Positions 1 to 6,220 of a DNA stretch of 7,396 nt are shown piece after piece (positions within the stretch are counted from its first letter, which is position 1; every line of letters begins with the position of its first letter). The position numbers were made by a program, and so were the translations under genes. Origin of the DNA: Candidatus Krumholzibacteriia bacterium (GTDB lineage Bacteria > Krumholzibacteriota > Krumholzibacteriia > LZORAL124-64-63); the NCBI GenBank assembly GCA_014859985.1, contig JACZKN010000483.1:1-7396 (forward strand). Direction: 5' to 3'. The notes beneath the pieces were generated by a model, which searched no databases, was not told the DNA's origin, and saw only the letters and a program-made list of their open reading frames with translations.

Positions 1-49
1 GCGTCATCCTGCGCTGAACCGGCGCGCCGCGGTGCCGTCCGTCGACCTG

Positions 50-71
50 GCGGGCGGGCCGCCCCGCCCGC
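50..71 (-). terminator. GC-rich hairpin downstream of the propeller gene, possible terminator
   Basis: A perfect 9-bp inverted repeat (50-58 pairing with 63-71, four-base loop CCGC) lies about 15 bases past the stop codon of the minus-strand propeller gene. Its place and strength suit a transcription terminator or an mRNA 3'-end stabiliser. No T-run follows on the minus strand (nor an obvious one on the plus strand), so it is not a textbook intrinsic terminator. In sequence this GC-rich a chance hairpin is possible. If a plus-strand gene ends at the left edge, the hairpin could serve both converging genes. Confidence 0.4.
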
Positions 72-86
72 GCAGGAGCGTTCAGC

Positions 87-3000
87 CTAGAACTTCCGCC
101 ACAGCTTCTGCCACGGCGCCATGTCGTCCGCCGGCACCAGGTGCTCGCCGCCGCCGGAGAACGGCGCGCCCATGGCGTCCAGCTCCTTGACCAGCGCCGG
201 GATGGCATCGTCGATGATGGCCATCAGGCGCGGGCCGACCATCGCGAAGTCCGCGGCGGCCAGCTGCACGCCGCGGCGCTGGGTCTCGGTGGGCCCCATG
301 GTGGTGCTGCGCAGGCCCCAACTGACGCGGCCCAGGCGCTCGCGGACCGAAGCGGGCGTGGGTTCCTCGCGGTTGCCGATGGTTTCGTCGCCGCCCAGGG
401 TGATCCACAGGTCGCGCAGCTCGTTCTCCAGGGCGCCGATACGGTTCTGCATCTGTGGCGCCGCGACCGCCGCCGCGGCCACGCGCAGGCGGGCCAGCCG
501 GTCCATGGCCAGGCGCCACTCGCGCGTCGCCCCGTCGACGCGCCGGCGCAGGTCCTCGGTCTCGAGCTCGAAGGCCAGCTTGGCGGCCTGGTCGCCGGCC
601 AGGGGGCTGAGGTCCAGGTCGCGCACCTCGAACCGCACCGGGCCCGCGAGCAGGGTCTCCTCGCCGCCGATCCGGGTGTGCAGCTCGACGGTGTAGGTGC
701 CCGCCAGGGCCAGCGGACCGTCGGAGACCTCCGCCCACGGCGAGCGCTCGGTCGCCTTCACCGGCGACGCCGGGGCGGCCCCGGGCCAGCGCAGGTTCCA
801 GTCGACGCGGTGCAGGCCGCTGCCGACGGGCCCGCTCAGGCGCCGCACCACCCGGCCCTCGGGCGTGCGGACGGTCAGCAGCACCTGCGGCGCCTCCTCG
901 CGCTCCTCGGCGCGCAGGTCGTCCCAGGCGGGGTAGTAGACGGGCTTCTTCTCCTTGGCCAGCGCCTTCTCCGCCTCGTGGCGCCGGGCCTCCAGGGACT
1001 TCAGCCCGTCCTTCAGGTAGTAGGTGAACACCGCGCCGTAGGGCGGATTGTCGGCGCTCCAGTCCTGGCCGCCGTCGCTGCCGGGGCCCAGGTTGCTGGG
1101 GATGTAGCGCAGGGCGGGCCGCACCGGAAACAGCAGGCCGGGCTGATCGAGCTGCGCCTCGGTGAGGCCGCGCAACGGCGTGTAGTCGTCCAGGACGTAG
1201 AAGCCGCGGCCGAAGGTGGCCAGCACGACGTCGTTCTCGCGGCGCTGGATCTCCAGGTCGGGCACCTTGATGGTGGGCAGGCCGGCGCCGAGCTCGATCC
1301 AGCGCTCGAAGTCGCGGGTGAAGTAGACGCCGAACTCGGTGCCGAGGAAGAACAGGTCGGGGTCGACGTGGTCCTGCCGGATGGAGAAGGCGGTGCCGCG
1401 TTCGGGCAGGTCGCCGGCGATGTTCCGCCACGACTTGCCGTAGTCGCCGCTCAGGTAGACGTGGGGCCTGAGGTCGTTCCGCTTGCGGTTGTCCAGGGTG
1501 CAGTAGACCACGCCCTTGCGGTGCAGGTCGGCCGTCAGGTCGTGCACGTAGCTGCCCTGCGGCGCCTTGCCCACCTGGTCGATGCGGGTCCAGGACTTGC
1601 CGCCGTCGCGGGTGACCTGCACCAGGCCGTCGTCGGTGCCCACGTAGAGCACGCCCTCCTCGAGGGGCGACTCGTCCAGGGACACCAGGTTCCCGTAGAA
1701 CGACGTGCTGCGGTTCTTGGCCACGGTGTCCAGGGGCCAGACCCGGCCCATGACCTCGAGCCGGTTGCGGTCGACCCCGCTGGTGAGGTCGCCCGAGATC
1801 CTCGTCCAGGAGTCCCCGCGGTCGTCGCTGCGGAACAGCTTGTTGGCGCCGAAGTACAGGCGCGTGGGGCTGTGGGGCGAGATCAGGAAAGCCGCATCCC
1901 AGTTCCACTTGAGGATCTCGCCCTGGTCGGGCATGGGCTTGATGTCGATGCGCTCGCCGGTCCTGCGGTCGAAGCGCACCAGGTTGCCGTGCTGCCACTG
2001 GCTGTAGACGATGTCCGGGTTGCCGGGCTCGCTGGCGGGCTCGAAGCCGTCGCCGCCAAGGGTGACGAACCAGTCGCCGGTGGTGATGCCCTGCTCGCTG
2101 AGCGTGCGCGAGGGCCCGCCCTGGGTGTTGTTGTCCTGGGTGCCGCCGTAGACGTTGTAGAACGGCGTGTCGTCGTCCACCGACACCCGGTAGAACTGGG
2201 TGACGGGGATGTTCTCCATGAAGCGCCACTGTTCGCCGCGATCGAAGCTCTCGTAGAGGCCGCCGTCGCTGCCGACCAGGATGTGGTCGGGGGTGTCCGG
2301 ATCGATCCAGATGGCGTGGTCGTCCACGTGCTTGCCCTTCAGGGGCACGCGGTGCCAGTTCCTGCCGCCGTCCTCGGTGCGGTGCAGGTAGGTGTCGAGG
2401 CTGTAGAGGCGATCGGCGTCGTGGGGGTCGACGTGGATCTCGTTGTAGTACTGGGGGCTGGAGCTGATGTAGTCGCTCATGCGCGACCAGTTCTCGCCCG
2501 CGTCGGTGCTGCGGTAGAAACCGCTCTTGTCGCCCACGGCCTCGACGATGGCGTAGACGGTGGCGGGGCGCCCGGGCGCCACGGCCAGGCCGATGCGGCC
2601 CTTGTCGCCGCCGGGCAGGCCCTTGTCGATCTTGCGCCAGGTGGCGCCGCCGTCGGTGGACTTGTGGACGCCGCCCTCGGGGCCGCCGTTGATCAGGGTC
2701 CAGGTGTGGCGCCGGCGCTGGTAGGCCGACGCGTAGACGACGTCGGGGTCGCGCGGGTCGAGCTCGATGCAGACCACGCCGGTGTCGTCGCTGATGTGCA
2801 GCACGCGCGTCCAGGTGTCGCCGCCGTCGGTTGTCTTGTAGAGGCCGCGGTCGCCGCCGGGGCCCCAGGCCGAGCCCATGGCCGCCACGTAGACGATGTC
2901 GCCGTCGGCGGGGTGGACGACGATCTCGCCGATGTGCATCGACTCCTTCAGCCCCACGTTCTTCCAGCTCCTGCCGCCGTCGAGGGACTTGTAGACGCCG

Positions 3001-3398
3001 TCGCCGTAGCTCACCGAGCGCTGGCTGTTGTTCTCGCCCGTGCCCACCCACACCACGTTGGGGTCGGTGGGGTCGATGGCCACGCAACCGATGGAGTAGC
3101 TGCCCTCGCCGTCGAAGATGGGCGCGAAGGTGACGCCCGCGTTGCGCGTCTCCCAGACGTTGCCGCTGGCCACGGCCACGTACCAGTGGGCCTTGTCGCG
3201 GGGGTTGACGGCGAGGTCGCCGATGCGGCCGGACATCAGGGCCGGGCCGAGGGACCGCCACTTCAGCCCGCTGAAGGTGCCGGAGGACCAGGGGCCCTTG
3301 TCGGCGGCCTTGTCGTCCGTGTCGTCGTTGTCGGCGGCGAGGGCGGGCAGGCTGGACAGCACGGCCGCAGCGGCCAGGAGCAGAAGGGTGCGCTTCAC
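87..3398 (-). CDS. Secreted BNR/Asp-box (VPS10/sortilin-like) beta-propeller protein, annotated in relatives as 'glycosyl hydrolase'
   Basis: This gene encodes 1103 residues from a GTG start (3396-3398) preceded by a strong Shine-Dalgarno AAAGGAG; the stop is TAG. Residues 1-21 form a signal peptide (KR, a Leu/Ala-rich core, ALA|A cleavage after 21), so the protein is exported. Residues about 40-735 are beta-propeller with nine canonical Asp-boxes (S/T-x-D-x-G-x-x-W) starting near residues 138, 189, 247, 297, 341, 384, 524, 596 and 650, plus degenerate copies at 84 and 694. About 11 blade-like units suggests two propellers. Residues about 785-925 look like a FlgD/Ig-like beta-sandwich (GLHRVDWNLRWP, AGTYTVEL) with a charged helical insertion at 797-836. 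The region from about 930 to the end is mostly helical. Relatives are often named glycosyl hydrolase or sortilin-like, but Asp-boxes are structural and I see no sialidase catalytic set, so the activity is unknown. It could bind peptides or glycans outside the cytoplasm. The gene stands alone on its strand. Confidence 0.93.
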   Translation of the reverse strand: MKRTLLLLAAAAVLSSLPALAADNDDTDDKAADKGPWSSGTFSGLKWRSLGPALMSGRIGDLAVNPRDKAHWYVAVASGNVWETRNAGVTFAPIFDGEGSYSIGCVAIDPTDPNVVWVGTGENNSQRSVSYGDGVYKSLDGGRSWKNVGLKESMHIGEIVVHPADGDIVYVAAMGSAWGPGGDRGLYKTTDGGDTWTRVLHISDDTGVVCIELDPRDPDVVYASAYQRRRHTWTLINGGPEGGVHKSTDGGATWRKIDKGLPGGDKGRIGLAVAPGRPATVYAIVEAVGDKSGFYRSTDAGENWSRMSDYISSSPQYYNEIHVDPHDADRLYSLDTYLHRTEDGGRNWHRVPLKGKHVDDHAIWIDPDTPDHILVGSDGGLYESFDRGEQWRFMENIPVTQFYRVSVDDDTPFYNVYGGTQDNNTQGGPSRTLSEQGITTGDWFVTLGGDGFEPASEPGNPDIVYSQWQHGNLVRFDRRTGERIDIKPMPDQGEILKWNWDAAFLISPHSPTRLYFGANKLFRSDDRGDSWTRISGDLTSGVDRNRLEVMGRVWPLDTVAKNRSTSFYGNLVSLDESPLEEGVLYVGTDDGLVQVTRDGGKSWTRIDQVGKAPQGSYVHDLTADLHRKGVVYCTLDNRKRNDLRPHVYLSGDYGKSWRNIAGDLPERGTAFSIRQDHVDPDLFFLGTEFGVYFTRDFERWIELGAGLPTIKVPDLEIQRRENDVVLATFGRGFYVLDDYTPLRGLTEAQLDQPGLLFPVRPALRYIPSNLGPGSDGGQDWSADNPPYGAVFTYYLKDGLKSLEARRHEAEKALAKEKKPVYYPAWDDLRAEEREEAPQVLLTVRTPEGRVVRRLSGPVGSGLHRVDWNLRWPGAAPASPVKATERSPWAEVSDGPLALAGTYTVELHTRIGGEETLLAGPVRFEVRDLDLSPLAGDQAAKLAFELETEDLRRRVDGATREWRLAMDRLARLRVAAAAVAAPQMQNRIGALENELRDLWITLGGDETIGNREEPTPASVRERLGRVSWGLRSTTMGPTETQRRGVQLAAADFAMVGPRLMAIIDDAIPALVKELDAMGAPFSGGGEHLVPADDMAPWQKLWRKF
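1428..2987 (-). repeat. Nine Asp-box (BNR) repeats within the propeller gene
   Basis: This span runs from the first to the last canonical Asp-box. Boxes read SLDGGRSW, TTDGGDTW, STDGGATW, STDAGENW, TEDGGRNW, SFDRGEQW, SDDRGDSW, TRDGGKSW and SGDYGKSW. At the DNA level several share the antisense string GCCGCCGTC, for example near 2650, 2820 and 2972, often followed by CTTGTAGA or CTTGTGGA. The boxes are 39-58 residues apart for the first six. A gap of about 140 residues (384 to 524) follows, which could mark the junction between two propellers or a blade whose box has decayed. These are diverged protein repeats, not recent DNA duplications. Confidence 0.9.
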
Positions 3399-3402
3399 GG
3401 GG

Positions 3403-3410
3403 TCTCCTTT
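3403..3410 (-). promoter_or_regulatory. Ribosome binding site fixing the GTG start of the propeller gene
   Basis: On the minus strand AAAGGAGA ends four bases before the GTG at 3398. It is a near-perfect Shine-Dalgarno. The Lys-Arg plus hydrophobic signal peptide starts exactly there, so this start is preferred over upstream codons in the same open frame, which runs back to about 4016 through yebC antisense. Confidence 0.85.
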
Positions 3411-3416
3411 GGCGGG

Positions 3417-3451
3417 CCGGACACGCGGGCGGCGGGGCCCGGCGTGTCCGG
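3417..3451 (-). promoter_or_regulatory. Strong stem-loop in the 5' leader of the propeller gene
   Basis: Arms 3417-3426 and 3442-3451 are a perfect 10-bp inverted repeat (CCGGACACGC / GCGTGTCCGG). Inside, 3427-3430 pairs with 3437-3440, leaving a single unpaired base (3441) and a six-base loop, for 14 bp in all. It sits between the predicted promoter (3477-3506) and the Shine-Dalgarno (3403-3410), ending six bases before the latter. No U-run follows, so it is not an intrinsic terminator. It could be a leader RNA structure affecting translation or stability, or a DNA operator with half-site GGACACG. The pairing is seen directly; the function is inferred. Confidence 0.6.
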
Positions 3452-3476
3452 GACGTGGTCGGGGATCGCTCGGCGC

Positions 3477-3506
3477 ATCATAGCCCGTCGCGGGTCGGGA
3501 GGGCAA
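3477..3506 (-). promoter_or_regulatory. Sigma70-like promoter for the propeller gene
   Basis: On the minus strand, -35 TTGCCC (3501-3506, four of six matches to TTGACA) is followed after 18 bases by -10 TATGAT (3477-3482, five of six matches to TATAAT). Transcription would begin near 3470, giving a leader of about 72 bases that contains the stem-loop and the Shine-Dalgarno. A TATGAT box stands out in such GC-rich sequence. The call rests on consensus match only. Confidence 0.55.
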
Positions 3507-3545
3507 GGCGGGAGGCCGCGGCCCGGCCCGCCCCCGTGATTCGGG

Positions 3546-3574
3546 ATGACAACGGCGCCCGGCTCGACCATATT
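3546..3574 (+). promoter_or_regulatory. Sigma70-like promoter for yebC
   Basis: On the plus strand, -35 ATGACA (3546-3551, five of six) and -10 CATATT (3569-3574, four of six) are separated by the ideal 17 bases. Transcription would start near 3581, about 76 bases before the yebC ATG. This promoter is back to back with that of the propeller gene; the two -35 boxes lie about 40 bases apart, so one bound regulator could affect both. The call rests on consensus match only. Confidence 0.5.
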
Positions 3575-3601
3575 GCCCGCGCACCGCCGGCTGCGCGGGC
3601 A
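3574..3601. promoter_or_regulatory. 10-bp inverted repeat overlapping the yebC transcription start region
   Basis: TGCCCGCGCA (3574-3583) and TGCGCGGGCA (3592-3601) are perfect inverted copies separated by eight bases. The left arm overlaps the last base of the predicted -10 and covers the predicted start point. An RNA starting near 3581 would contain only part of the left arm, so a DNA operator fits better than an RNA hairpin unless transcription begins further upstream. The repeat is seen directly; its role is inferred. Confidence 0.5.
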
Positions 3602-3643
3602 GATCCGTGTGCCCTGCCCCCGCGAAAACGGCCACCGTGAGCC

Positions 3644-3650
3644 GAGGAAG
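3644..3650 (+). promoter_or_regulatory. Ribosome binding site of yebC
   Basis: GAGGAAG lies six bases before the ATG at 3657. It selects this start over an in-frame upstream ATG at 3546, which lies within the predicted promoter and has no family-like sequence after it. Confidence 0.8.
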
Positions 3651-3656
3651 AGAACC

Positions 3657-4367
3657 ATGGGACGTGCCTTCGAGTACCGACGCGCGGCCAAGGAGAAGCG
3701 CTGGGACCGGATGTCCAAGCTGTTCCCCAAGCTGGCCAAGGCCATCACCGTGGCGGCCAAGCAGGGCGGGACCGACCCCGAGATGAACGCGCCCCTGCGC
3801 ACGGCGATCCTCAACGCCAAGGCGCAGAACATGCCCAGGGACAACATCGAGGCAGCGGTCAAGCGCGCCAGCGGCAAGGACGCCGCCGACATCACCGAGA
3901 TCGCCTACGAGGGCAAGGGCCCGCACGGGGTGCTGATCCTCGTCGAATGCGCCACCGACAACACCCAGCGCACCGTCGCCAACGTCCGCAGCTACTTCAA
4001 CAAGTTCGGCGGCCACCTGCTGCCCAGCGGCTCCCTGGAGTTCCTGTTCGACCGCCGGGCCGTGTTCGAGTTCGCCCGGCCCGCCGGCACGCCGCTGGAC
4101 GAGCTGGAGCTCGCCCTGATCGACGCCGGCCTGCAGGAGCTGGTCGAGGACGCGGGCACGGTCTACGTCTACGGCGACTACACCGACTTCGGCAGCCTGG
4201 CCGCCGCGCTCGAGGACCTGGGGATCGAGGTCGCCAGGGCCGGCCTCCAGCGCGCCGCGCAGAACCCCCAGGAGTTCGGCGAGGCCGAGCTGGCGGAGAT
4301 CGAGAAGCTGCTCGACCGCATCGAGGACGACGAGGACGTCCAGGCGGTCTACACGAATATCGCCTAG
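3657..4367 (+). CDS. yebC: YebC/PmpR (TACO1-like) family protein
   Basis: This gene encodes 236 residues, close to the usual 235-250. It begins MGRAFEYRRAAKEKRW, the form known from Bacteroidota and relatives, instead of MAGHSKWANI. Family landmarks follow in order: a helical N-terminal domain with NMPRDNIEAAVKRASG (58-73); the core EIAYEGKGPHGVLILVE (81-97) and ATDNTQRTVANVRSYFNKFGG (99-119); SGSLEFLFD (124-132); and the acidic end LDRIEDDEDVQAVYTNI (219-235). The family was first described as a DNA-binding regulator (PmpR in Pseudomonas). Members including mitochondrial TACO1 and bacterial YebC are now linked to translation, easing ribosome stalling at proline-rich stretches. Which role applies here cannot be read from the sequence. 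The start is set by the Shine-Dalgarno and family alignment. The usual proteobacterial neighbour ruvC is absent. The gene converges on the transporter with a 10-base gap. Confidence 0.96.
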   Translation: MGRAFEYRRAAKEKRWDRMSKLFPKLAKAITVAAKQGGTDPEMNAPLRTAILNAKAQNMPRDNIEAAVKRASGKDAADITEIAYEGKGPHGVLILVECATDNTQRTVANVRSYFNKFGGHLLPSGSLEFLFDRRAVFEFARPAGTPLDELELALIDAGLQELVEDAGTVYVYGDYTDFGSLAAALEDLGIEVARAGLQRAAQNPQEFGEAELAEIEKLLDRIEDDEDVQAVYTNIA

Positions 4368-4377
4368 GGCGCCGAGG

Positions 4378-6123
4378 TCAGGACCGGCCCACCGCCGCGC
4401 CCAGCAGATCCCGCGCCCGCGCCAGCGCCTCGTCGATGTCCGCGGTGACGTTCTCGCGTCCGACCAGCGCGTCGATGCCCGCCTTGTGCAGCGTGGCCAG
4501 CGGCCCCGGCTGCACCCCCGACAGCACCACGCGCGTGCCCGACTTCGCCGAGCGGATGCACACGTCCTCCAGCGCGTGCAGCGCCGTGGCGTCGATGGCC
4601 GGCACGTGGCGCAGGCGCAGGATCAGCACCCGGGGCGCCCGGTCGATGCGGTTGATGGCGGTCTTGAACTTGTCGGCCGCGCCGAAGAAGAACGGCCCGT
4701 AGACCTCGAACACCGCCACGCCGTCCGGCACCTCGCGCAGCATCAGGGCGCCCGGGTCGCTGGTCTCGTCCTGCTCCCGCAGCGAGGGTACGTAGCCGGT
4801 CTGGGTGACGTCGCTCATGCGTTTCATGAACAGCAGCGCGCTCAGCACCACGCCCGCCTGGATGGCGATGGTCAGGTCCACCACCACCGTCAGCAGGAAG
4901 GCGTTGACCATCACCACGACGTCGCTCTTGGGGCTCTTGAGCAGCTTCAGGAAGTAGCGCCACTCGCTCATGTTCCCGGCCACCACCAGCAGGATGCCCG
5001 CCAGCACGGCCATGGGGATCAGTTCGGCCCAGCGCCCGAACACCAGCATCAGGAGCAGCAGGGTCAGGGCGTGGACGATGCCCGCCACGGGAGTCCTGCC
5101 GCCGTTGCCCACGTTGGTCGCCGTGCGGGCGATGGCCCCGGTGGCGGGGATGCCCCCGAACAGGGGCGAGGCGACGTTGGCGACGCCCTGGGCGACGATC
5201 TCCATGTCCGAGCGGTGGCGGCGGCCGGTCATGCCGTCGGCCACCACCGCCGACAGCAGCGACTCGATGCCCGCCAGCAGCGCAATCGCCAGCGCGGGGG
5301 AGAACAGCTCGCGCACCAGGGGCCAGGACAGGTCCGGCAGCCGCGGCATGGGCAGCGACGACGGCACCGCCCCGAAGCGCGAGCCGATGGTCTCGACCGG
5401 CAGCCCGAACACCTGCACCGCCGCCGTGGCCAGGATGATGGCCACCAGCGAGCCCGGCACCCGCCGCGTCACCCGCGGCCAGGCCCACACCAGGGCGGCC
5501 GTGCCCAGCCCCAGCACCAGCGCCCACGGATTCCAGGTGGGCAGGGCCGCCGCGTAGGCCTGCAGCCTGGGCAGGAACTCGCCCGGCACCTCGTCCATGC
5601 GCAGGCCCAGCAGGTCCCGCACCTGGGTCAGGGCGATGATCAGGGCGATGCCCCCGGTGAAGCCCACGGTCAGGGGGTAGGGGATGAAGCGGATGACGCC
5701 GCCCAGGCGGGCCAGGCCCATGATCATCAGCAGCACGCCGGCCATCAGGGTCGCCGTCTGCAGGCCGGCGTAGCCGTGCTTGTGCACGATCTCGGCGACC
5801 AGCACCACGAAGGCGCCGGTGGGCCCGCCGATCTGCACCCGGCTGCCGCCCAGGGCGGAGATGATGAAGCCCGCCACCACGGCGGTGATCAGGCCCTGCT
5901 CGGGCGCCACCCCCGAGGCCACCGCGAAGGCGATGGCCAAGGGCAGGGCCACCACGCCGACGATGACCCCGGCGGTCACGTCCTGCACCAGCAGCGCGCG
6001 GGTGTACCCCTCGCGCAGCACCGTCACGAGCTTGGGTTCGAGCTTGGAGGCTTGCGTGGGGGGCCTGCTTTCCGCGGCGGGGCCGTGAACCGTGCCGCAG
6101 CCGGCGGCCGGAGGCGGATTCAC
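4378..6123 (-). CDS. SulP-family (SLC26-like) anion permease with C-terminal STAS domain
   Basis: This inner-membrane anion transporter has 581 residues if it starts at the GTG at 6121-6123; the stop is TGA. After a poorly conserved, proline-rich N-terminus of about 30 residues, family sequence begins at KLVTVLREGYTRALLVQD. The SulP core follows: PLAIAFAVASGVAPEQGL (61-78), the signature GSRVQIGGPTGAFVVLV (93-109), further hydrophobic segments, and GGIPATGAIARTATNVGNGG (323-342) with later membrane helices up to about 433. A soluble STAS domain spans about 457-575 with the loop IDATALHAL (510-518). SulP proteins carry sulfate, bicarbonate, chloride or dicarboxylates. No neighbour (no sulfur-assimilation gene or carbonic anhydrase) points to a substrate. 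The start is uncertain: the next in-frame GTG (6025-6027) would give 549 residues but cuts into conserved sequence. No clear Shine-Dalgarno precedes either GTG. The open frame extends upstream to about 7335, but that is antisense to cca. Confidence 0.93.
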   Translation of the reverse strand: MNPPPAAGCGTVHGPAAESRPPTQASKLEPKLVTVLREGYTRALLVQDVTAGVIVGVVALPLAIAFAVASGVAPEQGLITAVVAGFIISALGGSRVQIGGPTGAFVVLVAEIVHKHGYAGLQTATLMAGVLLMIMGLARLGGVIRFIPYPLTVGFTGGIALIIALTQVRDLLGLRMDEVPGEFLPRLQAYAAALPTWNPWALVLGLGTAALVWAWPRVTRRVPGSLVAIILATAAVQVFGLPVETIGSRFGAVPSSLPMPRLPDLSWPLVRELFSPALAIALLAGIESLLSAVVADGMTGRRHRSDMEIVAQGVANVASPLFGGIPATGAIARTATNVGNGGRTPVAGIVHALTLLLLMLVFGRWAELIPMAVLAGILLVVAGNMSEWRYFLKLLKSPKSDVVVMVNAFLLTVVVDLTIAIQAGVVLSALLFMKRMSDVTQTGYVPSLREQDETSDPGALMLREVPDGVAVFEVYGPFFFGAADKFKTAINRIDRAPRVLILRLRHVPAIDATALHALEDVCIRSAKSGTRVVLSGVQPGPLATLHKAGIDALVGRENVTADIDEALARARDLLGAAVGRS

Positions 6124-6146
6124 GGCCAAGGCTGCGGGGGTGAATC
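6117..6146. promoter_or_regulatory. Inverted repeat spanning the transporter start codon and promoter -10
   Basis: GATTCAC (6117-6123) and GTGAATC (6140-6146) are perfect 7-bp inverted copies with a 16-base spacer. The left arm contains the proposed GTG start codon of the transporter. The right arm overlaps the predicted -10 box. The centre-to-centre distance of 23 bp is about two helical turns, compatible with a dimeric repressor. An RNA starting near 6136 would lack the right arm, so DNA binding is more likely than an RNA hairpin. A 7-bp match can arise by chance. Confidence 0.4.
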
Positions 6147-6170
6147 TAGCGCCCCGCAGAAGCAGGGCAA
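6143..6170 (-). promoter_or_regulatory. Possible sigma70-like promoter for the SulP gene
   Basis: On the minus strand, -35 TTGCCC (6165-6170, four of six) and -10 TAGATT (6143-6148, four of six) are 16 bases apart. The start point would be near 6136, leaving only about 13 untranslated bases before the GTG at 6123 and no Shine-Dalgarno. That implies leaderless-like initiation or a start further in. It has the same -35 hexamer (TTGCCC) as the propeller gene promoter. Confidence 0.4.
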
Positions 6171-6220
6171 GGAAAATCCCGATTCGGCCGCGGGCCGCCC
6201 GGCGGGCCGGCGCCAAGCTG

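Noticed and set aside
82..3261. Second minus-strand frame of about 1060 codons over the propeller gene
   Set aside because: The translation is Arg/Pro/Gly/His-rich, typical of an off-frame reading of high-GC coding DNA, and it has no domain.
3514..3523. 10-bp palindrome GGCCGCGGCC between the divergent promoters
   Set aside because: It is made only of G and C in a run of similar sequence, so it is likely by chance in DNA of this composition and has no further support as an operator.
141..3539. Open plus-strand frame of about 1130 codons antisense to the propeller gene
   Set aside because: It is Ala/Val/Gly/Asp-rich low-complexity translation with no recognisable domain. It arises because the sense gene has G or C in nearly every third position, and the sense frame has a signal peptide, Asp-boxes and a ribosome binding site.
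3399..4016. Upstream extension of the propeller gene frame to about 4016
   Set aside because: It would run antisense through yebC and bury the signal peptide and Shine-Dalgarno. The GTG at 3398 explains everything seen.
3947..4702. Plus-strand frame bridging the end of yebC and the SulP gene
   Set aside because: The first half is an off-frame reading of yebC and the second is antisense to the STAS domain. No ribosome binding site or domain was found.
4364..5527. Alternative minus-strand frame of about 390 codons inside the SulP gene
   Set aside because: Gly/Ala/Arg/His-rich off-frame translation, while the true frame shows continuous SulP and STAS motifs.
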